A stretch of DNA of 64,000 nt from Gammaproteobacteria bacterium UBA7803. Its GTDB lineage: Bacteria; Pseudomonadota; Gammaproteobacteria; Pseudomonadales; Azotimanducaceae. The stretch is taken from NCBI GenBank assembly GCA_002480525.1, contig DLCH01000030.1, positions 1 to 64,000 of the forward strand. Direction: 5' to 3'. This document shows, piece by piece, positions 35,268 through 42,810 of this stretch (the first letter of the stretch is position 1; each line of letters begins with the position of its first letter). A program made the translations under genes and the position numbers. The notes under the pieces are model-generated. The model did no database searches and was not told where the DNA came from. It worked only from the letters and a program-made list of their open reading frames with translations.

Positions 35268-36281
35268 TCAGGAAGCGGCCTGAACGACCCGCTGATCGAT
35301 GGCGCCGAACAGGCTGCGGCCGGCAGCGTCACGCATCTCGATGCGCACACGGTCACCGAAGCGCATGAACGGCGTGCGGGGAGCACCGTGGTTCAGGGTC
35401 TCCAGGGTGCGCAGCTCGGCGAGACAGGAGTAGCCGACGCCGCCATCGGCGATGGCGCTGCCGTGATCGGTGCCCTGCTTGTTGGATACGGTTCCCGAGC
35501 CGATCACGGTGCCGGCGCAGAGATTGCGGGTCCGGCTGGCGTGGGCGATCAGCTCGCCGAAGCCGAAGGTCATGTCCTGCCCCGCCTCCGGCCGGCCGAA
35601 AGGCTCGCCGTTGTAGAAAGAGAGCAGCGGCAGGTGAACGCGGCCGTCGTGCCACGCCCCACCGAGCTCGTCGGGCGTGACCGCCACCGGCGAGAAGCTG
35701 GTGGCCGGCTTGGACTGGTAGAAGCCGAACCCCTTGTCGAGCTCGCCGGGGATGAGGCTGCGCAGCGACCAGTCGTTGACCAGCAGTATCAGCTTCACGT
35801 GCTCCAGGGCCCGCTCCGCCGATGTGCCCATAGTGACATCGTCGGTGACGACGGCAATCTCGCCTTCGAAATCGATTCCCCAGTCCTCACTGGCGAACGT
35901 CACGTCCCGGCGCGGTCCGATGAAGTCGTCGGAACCGCCCTGATAGAGCAGCGGCTCGTGCCGGAAGCTCTCGGGCATGGCGGCGCCCCGGGCCCGCCGT
36001 ACGAGCTCCACGTGATTGACGTAGGCGCTGCCGTCGGCCCATTGGAACGCCCGCGGCAGCGGTGCCGCGCAGGCGTTTTCGTCGAAGGGAAAAGCGTTCT
36101 CGACGTCGTCGGCCTCCAGCGCCCGCGCCGCAGCTTCGAGGCGGACCCGGACGCTCTGCCAGTCGTCCAGGGCGGCCTGCAGGGTCGGCACGATGTCGTC
36201 GACAGCCACGGCCCGGGACAGGTCCCGGGAAACGACCACCAGCCGGCCGTCGCGACCGGCATCCAGACTCGCCAGCTTCAC
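35268..36281 (-). CDS. fahA: Fumarylacetoacetase (fumarylacetoacetate hydrolase)
   Basis: A 337-residue protein with the bacterial two-domain layout: an N-terminal FAH_N-type domain (VKLASLDAGRDGRLVVVSRD) and a catalytic beta-fold with the metal-binding EDWGIDFEGEIAVVTDDV block and LLVNDWSLRSLIPGELDKGF. FSPVAVTPDELGGAW and GTVIGSGTVSN are typical of the tyrosine-pathway enzyme. It cleaves fumarylacetoacetate to fumarate and acetoacetate, the last step of homogentisate breakdown. GTG 36281 overlaps the stop of the VOC gene (GTGA), so it is the third gene of the hppD operon. Confidence 0.9.
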   Translation of the reverse strand: MKLASLDAGRDGRLVVVSRDLSRAVAVDDIVPTLQAALDDWQSVRVRLEAAARALEADDVENAFPFDENACAAPLPRAFQWADGSAYVNHVELVRRARGAAMPESFRHEPLLYQGGSDDFIGPRRDVTFASEDWGIDFEGEIAVVTDDVTMGTSAERALEHVKLILLVNDWSLRSLIPGELDKGFGFYQSKPATSFSPVAVTPDELGGAWHDGRVHLPLLSFYNGEPFGRPEAGQDMTFGFGELIAHASRTRNLCAGTVIGSGTVSNKQGTDHGSAIADGGVGYSCLAELRTLETLNHGAPRTPFMRFGDRVRIEMRDAAGRSLFGAIDQRVVQAAS

Positions 36282-36850
36282 GCGTCCGGCTCGCTCGCCC
36301 CGCCGGCGTCGGCGAGCCTGGAGGGCCGTTCGTGGAGCCATGCCGCGTGCCGGGGCGCCCGCCTGGTGCGGCTCCACTCCTCCAGCATGGCCGGCGCCAC
36401 TTCCTTCAGCCGCCGCAGGTCTTCCTCGCTGCCGGTGTTGGCGGCCAGTTCCAGGCGATGGCCGTTGGGATCGAAGAAGTAGATGGATTCGAACACGCCA
36501 TGGTTCACCGGACCGACCACGTCCAGGCCCGCTGCCTCGACGCGCTGTTTCATCGCCATCAGCGTCTCCAGGGAGTCGACCTCGAAGGCGATGTGCTGGA
36601 CCCATTCCGGCGTGTTGCCGTCCCGGCCCATGGCGGGCGAGTTCGGCAGCTCGAAGAACGCCAGCACGTTGCCCATGCCGGCATCCAGGAACACGTGCAT
36701 GTACGGGTCCGGCTCGCCGGTGGACGGCACCTTGTCCTCGGCGATAGCGAGGGTGAAGTCCATGTCCAGGATCTTCTGATAGAACTCCACGGTCTCCTTC
36801 GCGTCCCGGCAGCGGTAGGCGACGTGATGAATCCGCTTCGTGACGCTCAC
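36278..36850 (-). CDS. VOC (glyoxalase/extradiol dioxygenase) superfamily protein of the hppD operon
   Basis: A 190-residue protein: one VOC module (about 1-130) with candidate metal ligands in IHHVAYRC, PYMHVFLDAGMG, VQHIAFEV and NGHRLELAA, plus a 55-residue Arg/Glu-rich tail. VOC enzymes include glyoxalases, dioxygenases and epimerases. It is tied to hppD and fahA by GTGA overlaps on both sides, so it should work in tyrosine catabolism, perhaps on a homogentisate-derived or glutathione-linked intermediate; the reaction is not established. No hmgA or maiA lies in the window. Confidence 0.85.
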   Translation of the reverse strand: MSVTKRIHHVAYRCRDAKETVEFYQKILDMDFTLAIAEDKVPSTGEPDPYMHVFLDAGMGNVLAFFELPNSPAMGRDGNTPEWVQHIAFEVDSLETLMAMKQRVEAAGLDVVGPVNHGVFESIYFFDPNGHRLELAANTGSEEDLRRLKEVAPAMLEEWSRTRRAPRHAAWLHERPSRLADAGGASEPDA

Positions 36851-37971
36851 GACCGGCCTCCCGCCGCCTGCCGCGGCTCGTCGTCGCCGAGCGCCCCGCG
36901 CCGGAGCTGATCGCGCTCCATGGACTCGAACAGGGCCTGGAAGTTGCCTTCGCCGAAGCCCTCGTCGCGCTTGCGCTGGATGAACTCGAAGAAGATCGGT
37001 CCGATCAGGGTCTCGGAGAAGATCTGCAGCAGCAGCCGCGGCTCGCCGTCGGCAGTGTTGCCGTCGAGCAGAATGCCGCGGCGCTTCAGCTCGTCGACCG
37101 GCTCGCCGTGACCGGGCAGCCGCTCCTCGAGCATGTCGTAGTAGGTATCCGGGGGCGGCGTCATGAACGGCACGCCGCGGGCATGCAGCTCGTCCCAGGT
37201 GGCGATCAGGTCCTCGCAGTGAAAGGCGATGTGCTGAATGCCCTCGCCGTTGTAGGCCATGAGGAACTCCTCGATCTGACCGTTGCCGCCGGCCTCCTCG
37301 TTCAGCGGGATGCGGATCCTGTCGTCGGGCGCAGTCATGGCCCGGGAGGTGAGTCCGGTCTGCTGGCCGCGGATGTCGAAGTGCCGGATCTCGCGGAAGT
37401 TGAACAGCTTCTCGTAGAACTTCGCCCAGTGATCCATGCGGCCCCGGTAGACGTTGTGGGTCAGATGATCGATCACCTGCAGCCCGCAGCCCCGGGGGCG
37501 CCGCTCGACGCCGTCGAGATACTCGAAGTCGATGTCGTAGATGGTGGCGCCGTCCTCGATGTCGACGCCGTCGGCATAGCGATCGATCAGATACAGCGGC
37601 GCGCCGCCGATGCCCTTGATGGCCGGCAGCCGCAGCTCCATCGGCCCGGTGGGAATGTCGATGGGCTGGGCGCCGAGATCGAGCGCCCGGGCGTACGCCG
37701 CGTGGGCGTCCCGGACCCGGAAGGCCATGCCGCAGGCGGACGGGCCGTGCTCCTCGGCATAGTAGTCGGCGTAGCTGCGCGGCTCGTAGTTGACGATGAA
37801 GTTGACGTCGTTCTGGCGCCACAGGTGCGCATCCTTGGAGCGGTGCCGCGCCACGTTGACGAAGCCGAGGGTCTCGAACACCGCCTCGAGCACGCCCCGC
37901 TCGGGGGCGGCGAACTCGACGAACTCGAAGCCGTCGAGACCCATGGGGTTGCTGGTGTCGTTCGGGCTCAT
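36847..37971 (-). CDS. hppD: 4-Hydroxyphenylpyruvate dioxygenase
   Basis: A 374-residue non-heme iron dioxygenase with two VOC-type domains. The Fe(II) ligands by alignment are His169 (IDHLTHNVYRGRM), His247 (GIQHIAFHCED) and Glu329 (IFFEFIQRK). It converts 4-hydroxyphenylpyruvate to homogentisate. The ATG at 37971 leads an operon with the VOC protein and fumarylacetoacetase. A divergent Lrp/AsnC gene starts 158 bp away, and the intergenic DNA is AT-rich with inverted repeats, suggesting amino-acid-responsive control. Confidence 0.96.
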   Translation of the reverse strand: MSPNDTSNPMGLDGFEFVEFAAPERGVLEAVFETLGFVNVARHRSKDAHLWRQNDVNFIVNYEPRSYADYYAEEHGPSACGMAFRVRDAHAAYARALDLGAQPIDIPTGPMELRLPAIKGIGGAPLYLIDRYADGVDIEDGATIYDIDFEYLDGVERRPRGCGLQVIDHLTHNVYRGRMDHWAKFYEKLFNFREIRHFDIRGQQTGLTSRAMTAPDDRIRIPLNEEAGGNGQIEEFLMAYNGEGIQHIAFHCEDLIATWDELHARGVPFMTPPPDTYYDMLEERLPGHGEPVDELKRRGILLDGNTADGEPRLLLQIFSETLIGPIFFEFIQRKRDEGFGEGNFQALFESMERDQLRRGALGDDEPRQAAGGRS

Positions 37972-38064
37972 GGATCGGCCTCCCTCGCTCGCAGTGGATA
38001 TCGGGACATGGTAGGCCGGGCGGCGGGCAGGAATGCTGCTAATTTCCCCCGATCAGGGGCATGA

Positions 38065-38114
38065 ATCGGTGTTTCACTCCTATTTTCAGTTCATAATGGA
38101 AATAATTCACCGAT
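38065..38114. promoter_or_regulatory. Inverted repeat in the hppD/Lrp intergenic region
   Basis: ATCGGTG (38065-38071) is inverted at CACCGAT (38108-38114), flanking an AT-rich stretch (about 38072-38107) of the kind Lrp-family proteins wrap. It lies between the divergent hppD operon and the Lrp/AsnC gene. Binding by that regulator is an inference from position. Confidence 0.4.
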
Positions 38115-38129
38115 CTCGAGGAACCTACG

Positions 38130-38588
38130 ATGGAACTCGACCCGGCCGAACGGCAGATTCTCAGACTGCTGCAGGGCGACGGGCGGCTGTCCAACGTCGC
38201 GCTGGCAGAGCGGGTGGGACTGAGCGAGTCGCCGTGCTTCCGGCGCGTGAAACGTCTGGAGGAAGCGGGCCTGATCCGCGGCTATGCCGCCGTGGTCGAT
38301 CAACGTCTCCTGGGCTTCACCGTCACCGCCTTCGTGCTGGTGACCATGGAAAAGCAGCCCGATGCCGCCACCGAGGCCTTCATCGCCGAGGTGGAGGCCG
38401 AGGAGCACATCGTCGAGTGCTATGCCACCAGCGGCTCCCACGACTATCTGATGAAGGTCGTCGCCCGCAACATCGACCACTTCTCGGAGCTGTGCATGCA
38501 GCGGATTCTGAAGTTCCCCGGGGTGATGCACGTGGAATCGAGCTTCAGCCTGAAGGAGATCAAGCACAGTCGGGTGCTGCCGGCGTGA
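38130..38588 (+). CDS. Lrp/AsnC family transcriptional regulator
   Basis: A 152-residue regulator. The N-terminal winged helix-turn-helix is DPAERQILRLLQGDGRLSNV followed by ALAERVGLSESPCFRRVKRL (about 4-43), and the C-terminal RAM domain (about 65-145) contains FVLVTMEKQPD, ECYATSGSHDYLMKV and KFPGVMHVESSFSLKEIK. Such proteins sense amino acids and form octamers. Divergence from hppD makes control of tyrosine breakdown likely (compare PhhR or BkdR roles in Pseudomonas, though PhhR is of another family). Confidence 0.93.
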   Translation: MELDPAERQILRLLQGDGRLSNVALAERVGLSESPCFRRVKRLEEAGLIRGYAAVVDQRLLGFTVTAFVLVTMEKQPDAATEAFIAEVEAEEHIVECYATSGSHDYLMKVVARNIDHFSELCMQRILKFPGVMHVESSFSLKEIKHSRVLPA

Positions 38589-38600
38589 TGGGGGGAGGCT

Positions 38601-38694
38601 TGTAGGAATCGCGATCTGGAGATCGCTCCCACGGCCAGTGCTCCTGTGGGAGCGATGCCTACCCGGCCAACTCCAGATCGCGATCCCCGGCGGG
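38601..38694. repeat. REP-like repeats, second family, convergent pair
   Basis: A short unit (about 38607-38632: ATCGCGATCTGGAGATCGCT) is followed by an inverted long variant (about 38643-38694) that carries the same inserted GGCATC/GCCGGG-type segment as 32643-32682. It lies between the Lrp gene and the convergent metallo-hydrolase gene and may act as a shared 3' hairpin. Confidence 0.8.
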
Positions 38695-38698
38695 GCGT

Positions 38699-39670
38699 TC
38701 AATCCCCGCTGCCGCTCCCGGCCCCCGCCAGGCTGAAGTAGGCCCGATCGATGAACAGTGCCGGATCGCCGTAGCGCTCGTCGAACCCGGCCGTCGGTTT
38801 CGCCGCCAGCACCGCCTCGAGGTCGGCGCCCTCCCCGATCAGACCCGCGATGCGGTCGCGCACGACCTGCAGCATGGCCACGTAGGCCTGCATCTGCTCG
38901 TAGCCGGTGACCGGGCCGTGACCCGGCACCACCACGGTTTCCGCGTCGATCTCGTTCAGCACCGCCTGGCAGAACGCGATCACCCCGTCGAGGTCACCGC
39001 CGTTGCCGACGTCGATGAACGGATAGCCGGCGTTGTTGAACACGTCGCCCATGTGCGCCACGTTGCTGCCGCGGAAGATCACCGCCGTGTCGCCGGTGGT
39101 GTGGGCCGGGCCGAAGTGCAGCAGATCGACACGCTCGCCGTTGAAATGGAACTGCATGGATCGATCGTAGGTGATGACCGGCAGCGCCGCCGGCGGATAG
39201 GCCTGCTGGGTGTACTGCACCGCCACCAGATCTATGACGTGTGTCTCCAGCATCATCTCGCGGGAATTCGCCTGGGACACGAGCCACGTGCCGGCGGGCC
39301 CAAGCGCCAGATTGCCGTCGGCGTGATCGAAGTGCCAGTGGGTGTTGACCACGAAGTCGACCGGACCGTCGTGCAGTTCGTCGATGGCGGCTTCGAGCCG
39401 CGGCACCATCTCGGGGAACTGGTCGTCCACCAGCAGGACGCCGTCTTCGCCGTGGCTCACCAGCACGTTGCCGCCGACGCCGAACAGCACATGCAGCCGA
39501 TCGTTGATGGCCTCGCCGGTGACGGGCGCGGTGGCCAGGTCCCAGCCGAAGGCCTCGGCGATGCGGCGGCGTTCGGCATCCTGGGCGGCCGCGTCGAAGT
39601 CGTGGGCCGATACGCCGGACGCCGCCAGCAGACCGGCCGCCACCAGCGCCCGGCACGTTGCATGAATCAT
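38699..39670 (-). CDS. Secreted metallo-beta-lactamase-fold hydrolase
   Basis: A 323-residue protein with a signal peptide (about 1-22, cleavage near GVSAHD) and the zinc motif THWHFDHADG (His111, His113, Asp115, His116). A later His in FGPAHTTGDTAV and the PGHGPVTG motif complete the two-metal site. The overall pattern resembles periplasmic quinoprotein-associated or class B-like MBL hydrolases rather than true carbapenemases. It is the last gene of the minus-strand aromatic block, 34 bp after the DUF2721 gene. The substrate is unknown. Confidence 0.88.
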   Translation of the reverse strand: MIHATCRALVAAGLLAASGVSAHDFDAAAQDAERRRIAEAFGWDLATAPVTGEAINDRLHVLFGVGGNVLVSHGEDGVLLVDDQFPEMVPRLEAAIDELHDGPVDFVVNTHWHFDHADGNLALGPAGTWLVSQANSREMMLETHVIDLVAVQYTQQAYPPAALPVITYDRSMQFHFNGERVDLLHFGPAHTTGDTAVIFRGSNVAHMGDVFNNAGYPFIDVGNGGDLDGVIAFCQAVLNEIDAETVVVPGHGPVTGYEQMQAYVAMLQVVRDRIAGLIGEGADLEAVLAAKPTAGFDERYGDPALFIDRAYFSLAGAGSGSGD

Positions 39671-39704
39671 GTCGTTTCCCTCTCCGTGTTCGGCCGACCG
39701 TAGC

Positions 39705-40175
39705 TCAAAGTCCCGGCGGTGACGAGTGGCCAGCGAGAAAGGCCTCCAGTTCCTGGCGGGTACGCCGCGTCGACAGCGATACCTCGATCAGCAGCAGCAG
39801 CAGCCCGCCGATCAGCAGCAGCATCGCGGCGATGAACAGCACCGCGACGACCCGCGACGCGTCGACCGCCCAGCCGTCGTCGACGAACAGCGCCACCACC
39901 ACCAGACAGATGCACAGGGCCGCTCCCACGGACAGACGGATGGCCCAGTTGATCATGCGGATGCGCCGCCACAGCAGATTGCTGTGGGTACGCAGCCAGT
40001 CACGCTGCGCTTCTTCGGCGATCTGCGGGATCCGTTCCTCCAGCAGCCTCGCCCGGTCTGTGATGCGTCCGAGCCGGGTGGACAGAACGCCGAGAATCGC
40101 GCCGATGCCGGTGAGCAGGAACACCGGGGCCACGGCGATCTGGATGACGTGCGCGATGCCGCCGACGCTGTCCAT
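39705..40175 (-). CDS. DUF2721 membrane protein
   Basis: A 156-residue inner-membrane protein. It begins with a hydrophobic helix (IQIAVAPVFLLTGIGAILGV), then a basic/acidic amphipathic stretch (RLGRITDRARLLEERIPQIA), and two further helices (AALCICLVVVALFV, LFIAAMLLLIGGLLLLLIEV). This is the DUF2721 layout; function is unknown. Its ATG shares one base with the stop codon of the hydroxylase (TGATG), so the two are translationally coupled. Confidence 0.82.
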   Translation of the reverse strand: MDSVGGIAHVIQIAVAPVFLLTGIGAILGVLSTRLGRITDRARLLEERIPQIAEEAQRDWLRTHSNLLWRRIRMINWAIRLSVGAALCICLVVVALFVDDGWAVDASRVVAVLFIAAMLLLIGGLLLLLIEVSLSTRRTRQELEAFLAGHSSPPGL

Positions 40176-41407
40176 CAGCGCGACCGCCTGACGGCGCGAT
40201 CCACCCAGATCGCCTCGGTCGCCGGGTTGTAGCGGGCGTAGAAGGGGCGCGGCAGCCCCCGGCAGAAGTCCTGCATGCGCGTCTTGGCGTCCTGCAGCGA
40301 GTCGGCGACGAAGTACGTCGGCTGATACTCCGTGATCGGGAACCCGCGCCCCGCAGCGACCGCCGGCCGCCACGGCTCGAGCGCCGGAAAGTGCTCGACG
40401 CCGCCGGCGGGCCGCTGCGGTGCGCAGGCATATTCCAGCTCGCCGAAGCTCGACAGCAGACCCGCGCCGTAGGCCTTCAACCAGCCGGCTTCCCGCAGCA
40501 GGCCGAACTCCACCGAGAACCAGTAGCAGCGCGCCAGCCGCTCGATCTCCTCGTCGCTGGCACCGAGGCTGGCGAGCCCGATCTCCTGTGACAGGTCGGC
40601 GAACGCCGGGTCGGCGAACATGGGCGCGTGGCCGATCAGCTCGTGCACCACGTCCGGCTCCGGCGTGTACAGCGGCGCGGAGTGATGACGCAGATACTGG
40701 GTCGAGAAGAATACCCGGAACGCCAGGCCGTTGAGAAAATCCCGGGAGCCCAGCAGCCCGGCCACCGGCCGCAGCCGGAAGCCGGTGCGCGCCTCGAGAA
40801 ACCCGCTCACGTCCGCCACCTGGGGGACGTTGTCCTCGGCGTAGCCGCACTCGTCGGCCATGACGTCGAACACCCGGCGGTACTCGGCGCAGGCATAGCG
40901 CTGATGGAGCGCGCGCAGCCGCCGGAACACCTCGCCCCAGGTAGCCGTTTCGCGGTCGGTGTACGCCACCCTGGGCAGCGCCTGCCCGTGCCGGTAGCGG
41001 CGCGCCAGGTCGTCGATCATGGCCCGCCGCTCGCGATAGGCCGGATCGTTGAAGCCGGGATGGTCCGAGTGCAGATCGGCGCCGGCCTCCAGGGTGTGAT
41101 TGGCGATCCTGTCGAGGTCGTCGACGCGCCGCGGGAACCAGGGCACCTCCTTGTCGTCGAGCACCAGCAGCTTCAGGGTATGGCGTTCGAGATCCGCGAT
41201 CATCGCGTCGATGGCGCCCTCGCCCCGCCGGCCCTCGCAGTCCACGTAGAAGTCGAAGCGCCCTTCGTGGGCGGGCCGCGACTCGATGTGGGTGAGATTC
41301 ACGCCGTGCCGGGAGAAATGATGCAGGACGTCCTCCAGCGCGCCGGGCCGGTCCTCCAGCTCGATCAGCAGGGACAGCAGCGGTTGCGACGTCGCTTCGG
41401 TGCTCAT
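40175..41407 (-). CDS. phhA: Aromatic amino acid hydroxylase (phenylalanine 4-monooxygenase) with N-terminal ACT domain
   Basis: A 410-residue enzyme. Residues about 10-80 form an ACT regulatory domain (LLIELEDRPGALEDVLHHFS, then THIESRP), followed by the catalytic domain with iron ligands His255 and His260 (VVHELIGHAP) and Glu300 (YWFSVEFGLL). Most bacterial PhhA proteins are about 260-290 residues without an ACT domain, so this resembles the animal-type architecture. It hydroxylates Phe to Tyr with a pterin cofactor; no pterin-recycling phhB lies nearby. It sits 28 bp after the chorismate mutase-dehydratase fusion. Confidence 0.93.
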   Translation of the reverse strand: MSTEATSQPLLSLLIELEDRPGALEDVLHHFSRHGVNLTHIESRPAHEGRFDFYVDCEGRRGEGAIDAMIADLERHTLKLLVLDDKEVPWFPRRVDDLDRIANHTLEAGADLHSDHPGFNDPAYRERRAMIDDLARRYRHGQALPRVAYTDRETATWGEVFRRLRALHQRYACAEYRRVFDVMADECGYAEDNVPQVADVSGFLEARTGFRLRPVAGLLGSRDFLNGLAFRVFFSTQYLRHHSAPLYTPEPDVVHELIGHAPMFADPAFADLSQEIGLASLGASDEEIERLARCYWFSVEFGLLREAGWLKAYGAGLLSSFGELEYACAPQRPAGGVEHFPALEPWRPAVAAGRGFPITEYQPTYFVADSLQDAKTRMQDFCRGLPRPFYARYNPATEAIWVDRAVRRSR

Positions 41408-41435
41408 GGGCGCAGGTTCCTCGGCCGGCGCCGGC

Positions 41436-42752
41436 TCAGGGCAGCCGGGGCTCGATGCCGCGATCGCGGAACGTCCGCGCCACGGTACCGTCCGCCAGGG
41501 CCAGGTCGAGCCAGGTGTTCACGAACTCGAGCCATACCGGATCCCGGGGCAGCAGATACGCCTTCTCCTGATAGGTCAGCGTGCCGGCCATGGTGGCACA
41601 CAGAGAGTCGTGCCGCGACGCCTGCAGCTCGACCTCCACCCGGTCGGTGATCATCACGTCGGCGCGGCCCTCGACGATCTCCCGGAAGATCGTGCGGTTG
41701 TCGTCGTACAGGATCTTGTCCGCGCGATGCACGTGGGCATCGACGAACGCCTCGTTGGTGCCGCCGGGATTCACCACCACCCGCACGCCCGGGCGGTCGA
41801 TCGCCTCGAGCCCGGCGAACCGGCCCGCGTCGCCGCAGCGGGCGATCGGCGCCTTGCCGCCCACGTAGTAGGGCCGCGACTGGAAAGCCGCACGCTGCCG
41901 GGCCAGGGTGCGCGACACGCCGCTCATGGCGACGTCGTAGCGGCCGGCCGCCAGATCCGCCATCAGCGTCGGCCAGGTGGTGGCGACGAACGCCACCCGC
42001 ACGCCCAGCGCGTCGCCGAGGTGCCGGGCCAGCTCGACGTCGATGCCCTCCGGCGCCGCGCCGTCGTCGCGATGGGAGAACGGCGCGTAATCGCCGGTGG
42101 TGCCGACCCGCAGCACGCCGGTATCGAGGATCTGCGCCAGCCGATGCGGGTACCGCTCGAGTCCGGCCACCGCGTCGAGCAGCGCCGCCCGCGCGGACAC
42201 GTCGAGGCCGGTCACGGCGATGGCGCCGGCGAGGTCGCCGGGAGCCGCCAGCGTGGCCTCGCCGGCGGTCGACGCCGCCGCCAGGATCTCCGCGCCCAGC
42301 CGCAGCAGCGCCGGGCGCACTTCGGCCGCCAGATCCGACGCCGGCGGGGGCGCCTCGCCGCCGGCCCAGCGCTCGAACCAGTACCCCTGAATGACCTTGG
42401 CCGCGTCGATCTGGGCGGCGAACAGCACGCGCACGCTGTCCGGGGCGAGCCCGAATCGCAGGGCGTCCGCCGCCGCCTGGTCGAGCACCACGGCCTCCCG
42501 GCCCAGGTCCTCGATGGGCAGACCGTGCTGCCACTTGTAGGCCGCCACCTCGTCCATCAGCTCCAGGCGCGCGTCGATGCGCTCGAACAGCGCCGCCGGC
42601 GTCGCGCCCGCCGCGTGCGCGGCGGCGCCCGCCAGAACGACAGCAAGCGCCGCACGCCGGCCGCCGCGCCCGAGCCATCCGGATACCCGTCTGCGCACCG
42701 TCCTTCTCGAGGCCGTGTTCATCGAGACCGTTTTCGTCCTGGCACCCGACAT
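41436..42752 (-). CDS. Exported chorismate mutase-cyclohexadienyl dehydratase fusion (AroQ-gamma/PheC)
   Basis: A 438-residue protein. A basic N-terminus and hydrophobic segment (about 34-50, ending AAAHAAGA) form a signal peptide. Residues about 51-135 match secreted AroQ-gamma chorismate mutase (ALFERIDARLELMDEVAAYKW, then IEDLGREAVVL and AAQIDAAKVIQGYW). From about 205 to the end lies a periplasmic-binding-protein-fold cyclohexadienyl dehydratase like PheC (LDTGVLRVGTTGDYAPFSHR, ARYDVAMSGVSRT-type block, VVNPGGTNEAFVDAH). It would turn chorismate into prephenate and then phenylpyruvate, and prephenate/arogenate into phenylpyruvate/Phe, outside the cytoplasm. ATG 42752 has GGAAGGG upstream. 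Confidence 0.9.
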   Translation of the reverse strand: MSGARTKTVSMNTASRRTVRRRVSGWLGRGGRRAALAVVLAGAAAHAAGATPAALFERIDARLELMDEVAAYKWQHGLPIEDLGREAVVLDQAAADALRFGLAPDSVRVLFAAQIDAAKVIQGYWFERWAGGEAPPPASDLAAEVRPALLRLGAEILAAASTAGEATLAAPGDLAGAIAVTGLDVSARAALLDAVAGLERYPHRLAQILDTGVLRVGTTGDYAPFSHRDDGAAPEGIDVELARHLGDALGVRVAFVATTWPTLMADLAAGRYDVAMSGVSRTLARQRAAFQSRPYYVGGKAPIARCGDAGRFAGLEAIDRPGVRVVVNPGGTNEAFVDAHVHRADKILYDDNRTIFREIVEGRADVMITDRVEVELQASRHDSLCATMAGTLTYQEKAYLLPRDPVWLEFVNTWLDLALADGTVARTFRDRGIEPRLP

Positions 42753-42810
42753 CGAATCCCTTCCAACCTGACCAGCCGCCATTCTACGGCCACCCCGCCC
42801 CGGGTCACGA

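Noticed and set aside
38699..39670. MBL-fold protein considered as a metallo-beta-lactamase resistance gene.
   Set aside because: The HxHxD motif alone is shared by many hydrolases; the rest of the sequence and its operon do not support a resistance role.
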